5,023 nt of DNA, taken from assembly GCA_025356795.1 (NCBI GenBank), contig JANXRR010000246.1, positions 1 through 5,023 on the forward strand. The letters run 5' to 3'. Shown in pieces: positions 1-5,023 of the stretch. A model generated the notes under the pieces. The model was not told the DNA's origin. It ran no database searches and worked only from the letters and a program-made list of their open reading frames with translations. Position 1 is the stretch's first letter. Every line of letters begins with the position of its first letter. The position numbers and the translations under genes were made by a program. Source of the DNA: Bacteroidia bacterium. Its GTDB lineage: Bacteria; Bacteroidota; Bacteroidia; Cytophagales; Cyclobacteriaceae.

Positions 1-114
1 CCAGCCCTCTTTTTTCGTATAAGCATCAACCTTATTGCTGACAAGTTGCTCTCCAGCAGAGCTTGCTTCCCCTTCAGGTCGATGAACCAAGTTTAAGCAT
101 TTATCCCACCAAAG
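1..114 (-). other. Unidentified open segment, possibly the start of a leftward gene running off the edge
   Basis: Reading leftward, one frame is open for 38 codons from just after a TGA (117-115) to the left edge. Its composition is protein-like: rich in Glu, Gly, Ala, Lys and Asp, with mostly purine-first codons, and it includes the stretch RPEGEASSAGEQL. It has no ATG. The nearest ATG (100-98), four bases after a GGTGGG sequence, is in another frame and stops after eight codons (76-74). The third leftward frame is also open from about position 95 to the edge, and the rightward frame 1-96 is open too (ending FRSMNQV, then stop). Several open frames over so short a stretch make the coding strand uncertain. 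I do not recognise a family. It could be a gene with a TTG start, a frameshifted remnant, or non-coding sequence. Confidence 0.2.
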
Positions 115-146
115 TCACCAACTATTTTTCAGTACATTACCATAAA

Positions 147-185
147 CTAGATGTAAGTCTAGGTTTTTTATTAAGGTTAAAAACC
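147..185. terminator. Pair of small overlapping hairpins; possible terminator
   Basis: Hairpin B has arms CTAGA (147-151) and TCTAG (158-162) around a 6-nt loop, and rightward it is followed by G and six T (164-169). Hairpin A has arms GGTTTTT (162-168) and AAAAACC (179-185). Both share base 162, so they are mutually exclusive. This is the only stem-forming sequence downstream of the leftward operon, whose last stop codon is at 235-233. However, the T-run follows hairpin B only in the rightward direction, which would suit a rightward transcript ending near position 96. The stems are short and A/T-rich, so the assignment is weak. Confidence 0.3.
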
Positions 186-232
186 CAGCACAAATCAAAT
201 ACTAGAATTAAGAGTTCCAAAACTTGTTTCTT

Positions 233-1729
233 CTACTTTTTCAAAGTCTGCAATCCAGCCTTTGCTTTGCTATCAATGCTGCTTTTGTACTCGTGCTTTT
301 TGTAGCTAATCGCTTTTTCAAAATACTTTTTAGCGTTTGTATTGTCCTTTTCAGATTGAGCAATATATCCTAATTGCAGGGCTGAATTGGGTGCGAAATA
401 CCAACTGTTTTCCCCCGTCATAACAATTGTTTGTTGATAGAAAGCCTTAGCCGAAGCAACGTCTCCTGTTTTGTGGGCAAGCCTACCTTTTCTATAATAA
501 TATTCTGTTTTGTCTTTAAGGGTGGTAAGTTCACTTGATGAAATTAGTTGCAGAGCTTCTTTTGCCTCATCATAATATCCGCCATCGGTGTAGAAGCGCA
601 CCTTCAATATTTTGCGGTTTGGAAAAGTAGGGTCTTCCAATTGCTTGGCAGCATATTTATCAGGATCCGCCATCTCACGTCCTGTAATTTTTGCCTTTTC
701 AAAATTTTGTCTTGCTAGTTCAAGCTGGCCTAAAAGCCAATTACAAATTGCGATTTTGTAGTACGAATCTTTCTTTAAGTTTTTACTATTGAAGGTAGAA
801 ATGAATTTTTGATATACCGGGATTGCTTTTTCGTAATCGCCCATTTGCAACAAAAGTTCTGCACGTAGATATTCTAAATAAGTAATTTGAAGACCTTTTT
901 TATTCTTATCAATCTCTTCTATTAGTTTATAAGCTTCTTCACCTTGCGAACTTTTGAAGAACATATTCACACCAAGAAATTGCAATAGGCGATTATCCGG
1001 ATCTGTTTTTAAACACTCCTGAATACCTTTGGCTGCATCTTCAAATTGTAGATTAATAAATCCTTTTATAGTGTAGAACAAGATGGTTGCTTCTCTATTT
1101 AAAGAAGACTTTGAAAGTCGTAGCTCTTCCAATTGCTTTTGACCTAGGGCAACAGACCCATGCATACCAAGCAAACTAACGAGCCAATTGAACTTATCAG
1201 GAATGGAGCCAATCATTACTTGCATAACCCCGCTGGTTTTTCTAATGGGTATAAAGTTGGGATATTTCTTTAAACACTCTTGAGTAAGATTGTAAGCCCT
1301 GCGAAGTGTAAAAGTGGCACTGAAATTTTGATTGAGATTAATGTAATTGAAAGTGCGCTGCAAGGTTAACTCTGCTTGCAAAAATAATGTCTCTGCCGTC
1401 TCAGGTAGATCTTCGGCCTCTGCTATCCGCTCCTTTATTTTGGCATCTATGCTCTCGAATTTTTTCTCGTCTTCCGAAATGAGGATTTCTACCGTTTCAT
1501 TAAGACTCAACAAATAGCTTTTATGAAAGGGATTGGATTTGGAATTCTTAGATAACAATTGGAACGCTTCATCGGTACGAAGATTCAAAATTAGCTCATA
1601 GGCTTTTTGAAGATCAGCATCAAACGTCCAAACGGTATCGGCTGAAGCTTCGTTTATGAAAAAACTTAGTAAAAAAAAACAGGCTATGAAGCCTGTTTTT
1701 TTTAAGTTTGGTAGGCTATTATTATTCAA
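233..1729 (-). CDS. Secreted tetratricopeptide-repeat protein, IML2/TTC39-like
   Basis: A 498-residue protein. Residues 1-30 form a clear Sec signal peptide: Lys10-Lys11, a hydrophobic core GFIACFFLLSFFI, and a signal peptidase I site EASA before Asp31. The mature protein is therefore probably periplasmic or exported. The rest is helical-repeat sequence with TPR-like units near 40-61, 217-245, 285-312, 323-347, 410-436 and 446-476, for example GDYEKAIPVYQKF and NAKKYFEKAISYK. Two stretches stand out: 166-200, with GSIPDKFNWLVSLLGMHGS, and 443-493, with APNSALQLGY and later a Lys/Tyr-rich YKKHEYKSSID. They resemble signatures of the eukaryotic IML2/TTC39 (DUF3808) family; this is an inference from memory. 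The start is TTG at 1729-1727. An in-frame TAA lies six codons upstream, and the next in-frame ATG is at residue 169, beyond the signal peptide. The gene overlaps the upstream gene by 8 nt, so translation is probably coupled. A terminator-like hairpin lies within codons 9-20. The partner and role are unknown. Confidence 0.85.
   Translation of the reverse strand: MNNNSLPNLKKTGFIACFFLLSFFINEASADTVWTFDADLQKAYELILNLRTDEAFQLLSKNSKSNPFHKSYLLSLNETVEILISEDEKKFESIDAKIKERIAEAEDLPETAETLFLQAELTLQRTFNYINLNQNFSATFTLRRAYNLTQECLKKYPNFIPIRKTSGVMQVMIGSIPDKFNWLVSLLGMHGSVALGQKQLEELRLSKSSLNREATILFYTIKGFINLQFEDAAKGIQECLKTDPDNRLLQFLGVNMFFKSSQGEEAYKLIEEIDKNKKGLQITYLEYLRAELLLQMGDYEKAIPVYQKFISTFNSKNLKKDSYYKIAICNWLLGQLELARQNFEKAKITGREMADPDKYAAKQLEDPTFPNRKILKVRFYTDGGYYDEAKEALQLISSSELTTLKDKTEYYYRKGRLAHKTGDVASAKAFYQQTIVMTGENSWYFAPNSALQLGYIAQSEKDNTNAKKYFEKAISYKKHEYKSSIDSKAKAGLQTLKK
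1671..1703 (-). terminator. Intrinsic-terminator-like hairpin inside the TPR gene's signal-peptide codons
   Basis: The arms 1672-1684 and 1691-1703 are perfectly complementary over 13 bp: eight A:T pairs stacked on a CAGGC/GCCTG core, around a 6-nt loop. In leftward RNA the 3' arm runs into nine consecutive U (1679-1671), as in a classical Rho-independent terminator. The structure would also work rightward, with eight U. It begins 18 nt after the stop codon of the coiled-coil gene (1722-1724), the usual place for a terminator of that gene. It also lies 26 nt downstream of the TTG start of the TPR gene and encodes its residues KKTGFIACFFL. Leftward transcripts should partly end here unless ribosomes moving onto the TPR gene keep the stem open. 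Confidence 0.65.
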
Positions 1730-2513
1730 CCTTTTTTGTTCTTTTTACAGGAGCTGCTTTCTTTGCTTTTGGTTCTTCTTCTATTTTCCCCATATCTACA
1801 TCCGCCAATATGCGGCCTGAATGTTCGTCAATTACAATTTTCTTTTTCTCACGTATCTCCGCTATTTTTTGAGGAGGAATGATAATATTACAACCTTCGG
1901 CTGCACCACGCACCACACGCACCACGGCCAAGCCATTAGTTAAACTTCCGCGTAGGCGTTCGTAATATTTCAACAATTTATCTTCTATCTTTTTAGCTGC
2001 TTTTGCTCGTTCTTCAAGCAATTTCTTTTCTTCCTCTTGGCTTTCCCCTAATATATCGTTTAGTTCGCCTTTTTTAGTGTCAAGATCTTCTGATCTTTCT
2101 TTAATCAAGGTTTCTATTGAAGCTATTTCTGTCTTCTTAGATTCGATTTTATCTTTCGATTCTTTGATTCTCTTTTCGCAAATTTGAACTTCTAATTCTT
2201 GAAGTTCTACTTCTTTTGTAATGGCGTCATATTCTCTGTTGTTCTTAACGTTCTTTTGCTGCTCGTTATATTTCTTTACAAGTTTTTCAGCTTCTTTTAT
2301 GCCCTCTTTATTCTTTTTAATAAGTTCTTCCAAATCCTTCAGATCTGACTCAAACTTGCCCAAACGGGTTTTGTACCCTTCCATTTCATCTTCCAAATCT
2401 TGAACTTCATCCGGAAGGTCGCCACGAAGCTTTTTAAGTTGATCAATTTTGGTGTCGATGTACTGTAATTTGACTAAGGCTTCTAGTTTCTGTGTAACTG
2501 TTTGATTTTCCAT
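1722..2513 (-). CDS. Coiled-coil protein of the C4-type zinc-ribbon (zf-RING_7, CT398/HP0958-like) family, with degenerate ribbon
   Basis: A 263-residue cytoplasmic protein without signal peptide or membrane segment. Residues 5-185 are a long Lys/Glu-rich coiled-coil hairpin containing NNREYDAI (91-98), matching the family's conserved N-x-E-Y-x-A-hydrophobic motif. Residues 195-236 match the small C-terminal ribbon, with the family landmarks IPPQ (212-215), EIR (219-221) and GRIL (233-236). Of the four zinc cysteines only Cys208 remains; the others are Ala205, Asp229 and Ser232. A basic Lys/Ala/Pro tail (248-263) follows. Characterised relatives, Chlamydia CT398 and Helicobacter HP0958/FlgZ, bind sigma-54 and secretion or flagellar partners; no such role can be read from this sequence. 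The ATG at 2513 lies 7 nt after the Nif3-like gene's stop, so the two are probably one transcript. Its end overlaps the TPR gene start. The family call is firm; the function is unknown. Confidence 0.88.
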   Translation of the reverse strand: MENQTVTQKLEALVKLQYIDTKIDQLKKLRGDLPDEVQDLEDEMEGYKTRLGKFESDLKDLEELIKKNKEGIKEAEKLVKKYNEQQKNVKNNREYDAITKEVELQELEVQICEKRIKESKDKIESKKTEIASIETLIKERSEDLDTKKGELNDILGESQEEEKKLLEERAKAAKKIEDKLLKYYERLRGSLTNGLAVVRVVRGAAEGCNIIIPPQKIAEIREKKKIVIDEHSGRILADVDMGKIEEEPKAKKAAPVKRTKKVE

Positions 2514-2520
2514 TGCTTAT

Positions 2521-3624
2521 TTAGAGGTAGCTTATTGGATTAGTAGGTGTAATTGAAAAATTGATCGCAAAAGTAGGAAATTTTTCGGTTAAAACATCCT
2601 TTAATAGTTCTTTCGTAAATTGTTCGCTTTCATAATGCCCTATATCGGCAATAACAATCTTGTTATCGGCATCAAAAAATTCATGGTATTTGAAATCGGA
2701 AGAAATGTAAAGATCGGCTCGGGAGCGGATAGCATCTTGAAGTAAAAAGCTTCCACTTCCACCGCAAAGGGCTATTTTTTTTATTGTCTTGTTTAAAATT
2801 GAGGTGTGTCTTATAGAAGGGGTATTCAGTACGCTTTTTAGGCGCGAAAGGAAGGCCAATGGTTCTTCGCTCGTCTCCAGTTCACCTACCATACCTGCCC
2901 CAACTTCCTGATTTTCATTTTCTAAATTTGAGATGTAATAGGCAACCTCCTCATAAGGGTGCGCGCTTTTTAAACACGATAGAATTTTATTTTCGAGGAG
3001 AGTGGGAAAAAGAACTTCAATGCGCTGCTCTTCCACTTTTTCGATCTTATCGATAATGCCAATGGCAGGATTGGCATTGCCTGTCGGTAGAAATGATCCG
3101 ATTCCCACGGAGGAGAAGCTACAATTTTTATATTTGCCTATGGTTCCTGCTCCAGCGTGGTGGAGTGCGGTTAGAATGTTATGAGCGCTTTCTACAGGAG
3201 CAAAAGTTACCAGTTTTGAAAGGGTATTTCTTTTAGGTGATAGTATCCGAGTATTTATAAGCCGCAATTTCTCAGCAATTTTTCCATTTACACCTTTATA
3301 GACATTATCCAGATTGGTGTGAATGGCATAAATAGCCACATCATTTTTTATGGATTTGATCACCGTTCTTTCCACATAATTTTGGCCGGTAATTTTCTTC
3401 AATCCTTTGAAAATTATAGGATGGTGACTAATAATTAGGTTACATTTCCTATCAATGGCTTCATCAATTACATTTTCGGTGCAATCAAGAGTGGTTAAAA
3501 TTCCAGTCACAGTCCAATCCTCGTTTCCGGTGAGCAATCCACAATTATCGTAGCTTTCTTGATTTCCCTGGGGTGCTATTGTTTCTAGAAATGTAATAAT
3601 GTCTCGTATCTTGAGCCTTTCCAT
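2521..3624 (-). CDS. Nif3-like dinuclear metal-centre protein (YqfO/DUF34 type)
   Basis: A 367-residue protein starting MERLKIRDI at ATG 3624-3622. The frame stays open to an ATG at 3708, but that start would run through the lpxK start and promoter and adds nothing family-like, so the shorter form is chosen. Metal-binding motifs of the family are present: ISHHPIIF (His67, His68), AIHTNLDNV (His102, Asp106) and GHYESEQF (His330, Glu334). DNCGLL at 26-31 matches the usual WDNxGLL motif near the N-terminus. Residues about 137-249 form the inserted PII/CutA-like domain found in longer members, with HPYEEVAYY at 222-230. The length is normal for insert-bearing members. The family forms ring-shaped hexamers with two metals per subunit; GTP cyclohydrolase-type activity has been suggested but the biological role is unsettled. 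It is the first gene of the leftward operon and is divergent from lpxK. Confidence 0.92.
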   Translation of the reverse strand: MERLKIRDIITFLETIAPQGNQESYDNCGLLTGNEDWTVTGILTTLDCTENVIDEAIDRKCNLIISHHPIIFKGLKKITGQNYVERTVIKSIKNDVAIYAIHTNLDNVYKGVNGKIAEKLRLINTRILSPKRNTLSKLVTFAPVESAHNILTALHHAGAGTIGKYKNCSFSSVGIGSFLPTGNANPAIGIIDKIEKVEEQRIEVLFPTLLENKILSCLKSAHPYEEVAYYISNLENENQEVGAGMVGELETSEEPLAFLSRLKSVLNTPSIRHTSILNKTIKKIALCGGSGSFLLQDAIRSRADLYISSDFKYHEFFDADNKIVIADIGHYESEQFTKELLKDVLTEKFPTFAINFSITPTNPISYL

Positions 3625-3640
3625 TGATTCATTACTTTTG
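3611..3640 (+). promoter_or_regulatory. Probable lpxK promoter (Bacteroidota type)
   Basis: TACTTTTG at 3633-3640 matches the Bacteroidota -7 consensus TAnnTTTG exactly. TTG at 3611-3613 lies 19 nt upstream, within the reported 17-23 nt spacing for the -33 element. The expected transcription start a few bases after 3640 leaves a 5' leader of roughly 12-15 nt before the lpxK ATG at 3660. The upstream element lies inside the first codons of the divergent Nif3-like gene. No Shine-Dalgarno sequence is visible, as is common in this phylum. Confidence 0.6.
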
Positions 3641-3652
3641 TGCCAAATGTAA
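3632..3652. repeat. Near-palindrome built from the two opposed -7 elements; possible operator
   Basis: The arms 3632-3640 (TTACTTTTG) and 3644-3652 (CAAATGTAA) are inverted repeats of 9 bp with one mismatch and a TGC spacer, centred in the 35-bp gap between the two divergent genes. The symmetry may simply come from two promoters of the same consensus meeting head to head, or it may be a binding site for a dimeric regulator. Confidence 0.45.
3644..3651 (-). promoter_or_regulatory. Probable -7 element of the leftward Nif3-like operon
   Basis: Read leftward, 3651-3644 is TACATTTG, an exact TAnnTTTG match. It ends 19 nt before the Nif3-like ATG at 3624, the same distance as on the lpxK side. No TTG is found 17-23 nt upstream, where the sequence falls inside the first lpxK codons, so the -33 element is weak or absent. 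This is the only promoter-like sequence seen for the three-gene operon. Confidence 0.5.
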
Positions 3653-3659
3653 ATCCGAA

Positions 3660-4718
3660 ATGGGTGTTTGGGGCATACTTGGTAAGATCTTTTTATTTCC
3701 ATTGGCAATAATTTATGATGGTATTACACGATTTCGAAATCATCTGTTTAATATAGGTTCTAAACCCTCGTTCGATTTTGATTCAACAGTTATTAGCGTT
3801 GGCAATCTCTCGGTGGGAGGAACAGGTAAAACACCAATGATTGAATATTTAATCTGCCTTTTAAAAGATAAGTACTCCCTATCAACCCTAAGCAGAGGCT
3901 ATGGCCGAAAGACAAAGGGAATTCGATTTGCATCGGAAGAAGATTCAGCTTCCACCATTGGAGATGAGCCGTACCAGTTCTATTTAAAATTTAAAAATGA
4001 AATTAATGTTACTGTAGGTGAGGAGCGAGCTTTTGCAATACCCACTATTTTGCATCAGTTTCCTTTAACGGAAGTCATTTTATTGGACGATGCCTTTCAG
4101 CATCGGTCGGTCAAACCACAATTATCCATTCTAGCGAGCGAATTCAATAGTCCATTTTATATCGATTTTGTGCTGCCCGCTGGAAGGTTGAGAGAAGCGA
4201 GAAGTGGCGCTAACCGTGCGGATGTTATTGTGATTACAAAATGCCCTACAAACCCAAATCATAAAATAGATTTCTCTGGAATCACAGAAAAGGTTCAGGT
4301 TTATGCAGGCAAAAAACCAGTTTTTTTTACTGGGTTGCAATACTCTTCGCCCATAGCTTTTGACAAGGCTTCAAAGATATCAGATCAAATCATTTTAGTT
4401 TCCGGCATAGCAAATTCAACGTTGCTTGAAGATTATGTAAAGGCTAATTATAAGTTGATCAGGCACTTCGTTTTCAATGACCACCATAATTTCACAGCTG
4501 CCGATGTGCTCAAAGTACTTGATTTCTGGAAGGGGCAATCATTGGAAGTTTCAATTTTAACAACGGAAAAAGACAGGGTAAAACTTATTGATAAAAAATT
4601 TCAGAGCAGCATTGACTCTACACCTTGGTTTTATTTGCCGATTAAAACATACTTTATAAATGATGGCCAGAATTTTGATACCATTATTTTAAATTCAGTG
4701 GTAAGTCACAATAGGTAA
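3660..4718 (+). CDS. lpxK: Tetraacyldisaccharide 4'-kinase (LpxK)
   Basis: Phosphorylates the 4' position of tetraacyldisaccharide 1-phosphate to give lipid IVA, the sixth step of lipid A synthesis, at the inner face of the inner membrane using ATP. The 352-residue protein starts MGVWGILGK with a hydrophobic N-terminal helix (about 4-19), the usual membrane anchor. Family motifs follow in order: ISVGNLSVGGTGKTP (45-59, P-loop Lys57), SRGYGRK (78-84), GDEP (101-104), LDDAFQHR (142-149), LPAGRLREAR (172-181), ADVIVITK (187-194), FNDHHNFT (272-279) and TTEKDRVKL (301-309). The catalytic Asp/His pair known from the Aquifex enzyme probably corresponds to residues in GDEP and DHH. All key motifs are intact and the length is normal. 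The frame is open upstream to a TTG at 3624, but the ATG at 3660 fits the family start and lies after the promoter. It is followed after 34 nt by a porin-like gene on the same strand. Confidence 0.95.
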   Translation: MGVWGILGKIFLFPLAIIYDGITRFRNHLFNIGSKPSFDFDSTVISVGNLSVGGTGKTPMIEYLICLLKDKYSLSTLSRGYGRKTKGIRFASEEDSASTIGDEPYQFYLKFKNEINVTVGEERAFAIPTILHQFPLTEVILLDDAFQHRSVKPQLSILASEFNSPFYIDFVLPAGRLREARSGANRADVIVITKCPTNPNHKIDFSGITEKVQVYAGKKPVFFTGLQYSSPIAFDKASKISDQIILVSGIANSTLLEDYVKANYKLIRHFVFNDHHNFTAADVLKVLDFWKGQSLEVSILTTEKDRVKLIDKKFQSSIDSTPWFYLPIKTYFINDGQNFDTIILNSVVSHNR

Positions 4719-4741
4719 TTCGTAATTGGTTATTTGATTTG

Positions 4742-4749
4742 TATTTTTG
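4742..4749 (+). promoter_or_regulatory. Promoter-like TAnnTTTG element just before the porin-like gene
   Basis: TATTTTTG matches the Bacteroidota -7 consensus exactly, but it ends only 3 nt before the GTG start at 4753, and no TTG lies 17-23 nt upstream. If used, transcription would start at or just after the GTG, giving a leaderless or shortened message. The region is A/T-rich, so a chance match is possible; read-through from lpxK is the alternative. Confidence 0.25.
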
Positions 4750-4752
4750 CTC

Positions 4753-5023
4753 GTGTTTAAAAACAGTTTACTCTTTTGTTTATTAGTGTTGAGTTCGGCA
4801 ATTGCAAGCCTTGCCCAGCCTACAGGGCCACGTGTAGGTTCCAAAATCATTGATGATTCTACGCACAATGTGTATGGCCCGGCAACTACTTTATGGACTA
4901 CAGAAAAAAATATTTTCAATAATAATCAAGTTTACTACACCCTAGATACAACCATAAATAATTATCATCGCTGGACACACGTTCAGAAGCTCAATAATTT
5001 TTACAAGGATTTGGGAAATGTGG
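4753..5023 (+). CDS. Putative outer-membrane porin (Porin_10-like), 5' part only
   Basis: The first 90 codons of a gene running off the right edge. Residues 1-21 form a signal peptide starting at GTG: Lys3, a hydrophobic stretch LLFCLLVL, and a probable cleavage site SLA before Gln22. The mature start has the stretch IIDDSTHNVYGPATTLW, then YYTLDTTINNYHRW and, further on, NFYKDLGNV. This pattern (Asp-Asp, YGPxTT, LDTTIxNxHR, DLGN) resembles the N-terminus of Bacteroidota 'putative porin' proteins (Porin_10 family) that form outer-membrane beta-barrels; the match is from memory and the barrel itself lies outside the window. There is no in-frame ATG. The frame opens after a TGA at 4735-4737. 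TTG at 4747 is the other possible start, but GTG gives the better signal peptide. It follows lpxK by 34 nt and may share its transcript. Confidence 0.7.
   Translation, partial: MFKNSLLFCLLVLSSAIASLAQPTGPRVGSKIIDDSTHNVYGPATTLWTTEKNIFNNNQVYYTLDTTINNYHRWTHVQKLNNFYKDLGNV

Noticed and set aside
186..231. Possible leftward promoter (TTTTG and TAGTATTTG) for a left-edge gene
   Set aside because: The -7 word has three rather than two bases between TA and TTTG, and the spacing to the upstream element is only about 13 nt.
63..305. Rightward open frame of 80 codons starting MLPLQVDEP
   Set aside because: It overlaps the 3' end of the well-supported TPR gene on the other strand and has no family-like sequence or ribosome site.
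2221..2403. Rightward Ser/Phe/Leu-rich open frame
   Set aside because: It is the antisense shadow of the Lys/Glu-rich coiled-coil gene; such complements are always Ser/Phe/Leu-rich.
2859..3184. Two overlapping rightward open frames inside the Nif3-like gene
   Set aside because: They are antisense to a conserved domain, without family resemblance or start signals.
3624..3659. Longer N-terminus for LpxK from TTG at 3624
   Set aside because: It adds 12 Cys/His-containing residues not typical of LpxK and would begin upstream of the promoter's -7 element; the ATG at 3660 fits.
3625..3708. Longer N-terminus for the Nif3-like protein (start at 3708)
   Set aside because: The extra 28 residues lie antisense to the lpxK start and across both promoters. 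MERLKIRDI at 3624 is the typical family start.
4311..4333. Leftward terminator-like hairpin inside lpxK (CCAGT/ACTGG with an A7 loop, then T6)
   Set aside because: The stem is only 5 bp and the bases are explained by the codons for KKPVFFTG, so it is probably chance in A/T-rich coding sequence.
4695..4919. Leftward 74-codon open frame across the lpxK-porin junction
   Set aside because: It is antisense to the porin-like signal peptide and conserved N-terminus. Its NYELPIVTYH end reflects A/T-rich intergenic words, not a gene.

Overview
The window looks like ordinary chromosomal DNA of a Bacteroidota bacterium, most likely of the Cytophagales/Flavobacteriia type. Four things suggest this: low G+C content, -7 promoter elements of the Bacteroidota form TAnnTTTG, an LpxK with the LDDAFQHR signature, and a putative-porin-like protein. 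No tRNA, rRNA, CRISPR array, insertion sequence or phage gene is recognisable.

Layout. Positions 1-232 hold no confident gene: a short leftward open segment runs off the left edge, followed by small hairpins. Positions 233-3624 are a tight leftward three-gene operon, transcribed in the order Nif3-like metal protein (2521-3624), coiled-coil 'C4 zinc ribbon' protein (1722-2513), and secreted TPR protein (233-1729). The spacings are 7 nt and then an 8-nt overlap. Positions 3625-3659 are a 35-bp divergent intergenic region. lpxK (3660-4718) runs rightward. After 34 nt, the first 90 codons of a secreted putative outer-membrane porin (4753-5023) run off the right edge.

How the parts relate. lpxK makes lipid A for the outer membrane and the porin-like protein would be inserted in that membrane, so the right half is about the cell envelope. 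The left operon pairs a Nif3/YqfO protein with a CT398/HP0958-type coiled-coil protein, a pairing seen in many bacteria. A periplasmic or secreted helical-repeat protein follows them.

Most interesting observations. (1) A perfect 13-bp inverted repeat with a U9 tract, which looks like an intrinsic terminator, lies inside the signal-peptide codons of the TPR gene, and that gene must start at TTG. (2) The nif3 and lpxK -7 elements face each other as a near-palindrome, with both start codons exactly 19 nt away. (3) The 'zinc ribbon' has lost three of its four cysteines. (4) The secreted TPR protein carries two sequence signatures resembling eukaryotic IML2/TTC39 proteins. (5) The porin's GTG start lies 3 nt after a promoter-like element. 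I see no wholly new multi-gene system; the novelty is in gene regulation and protein detail.
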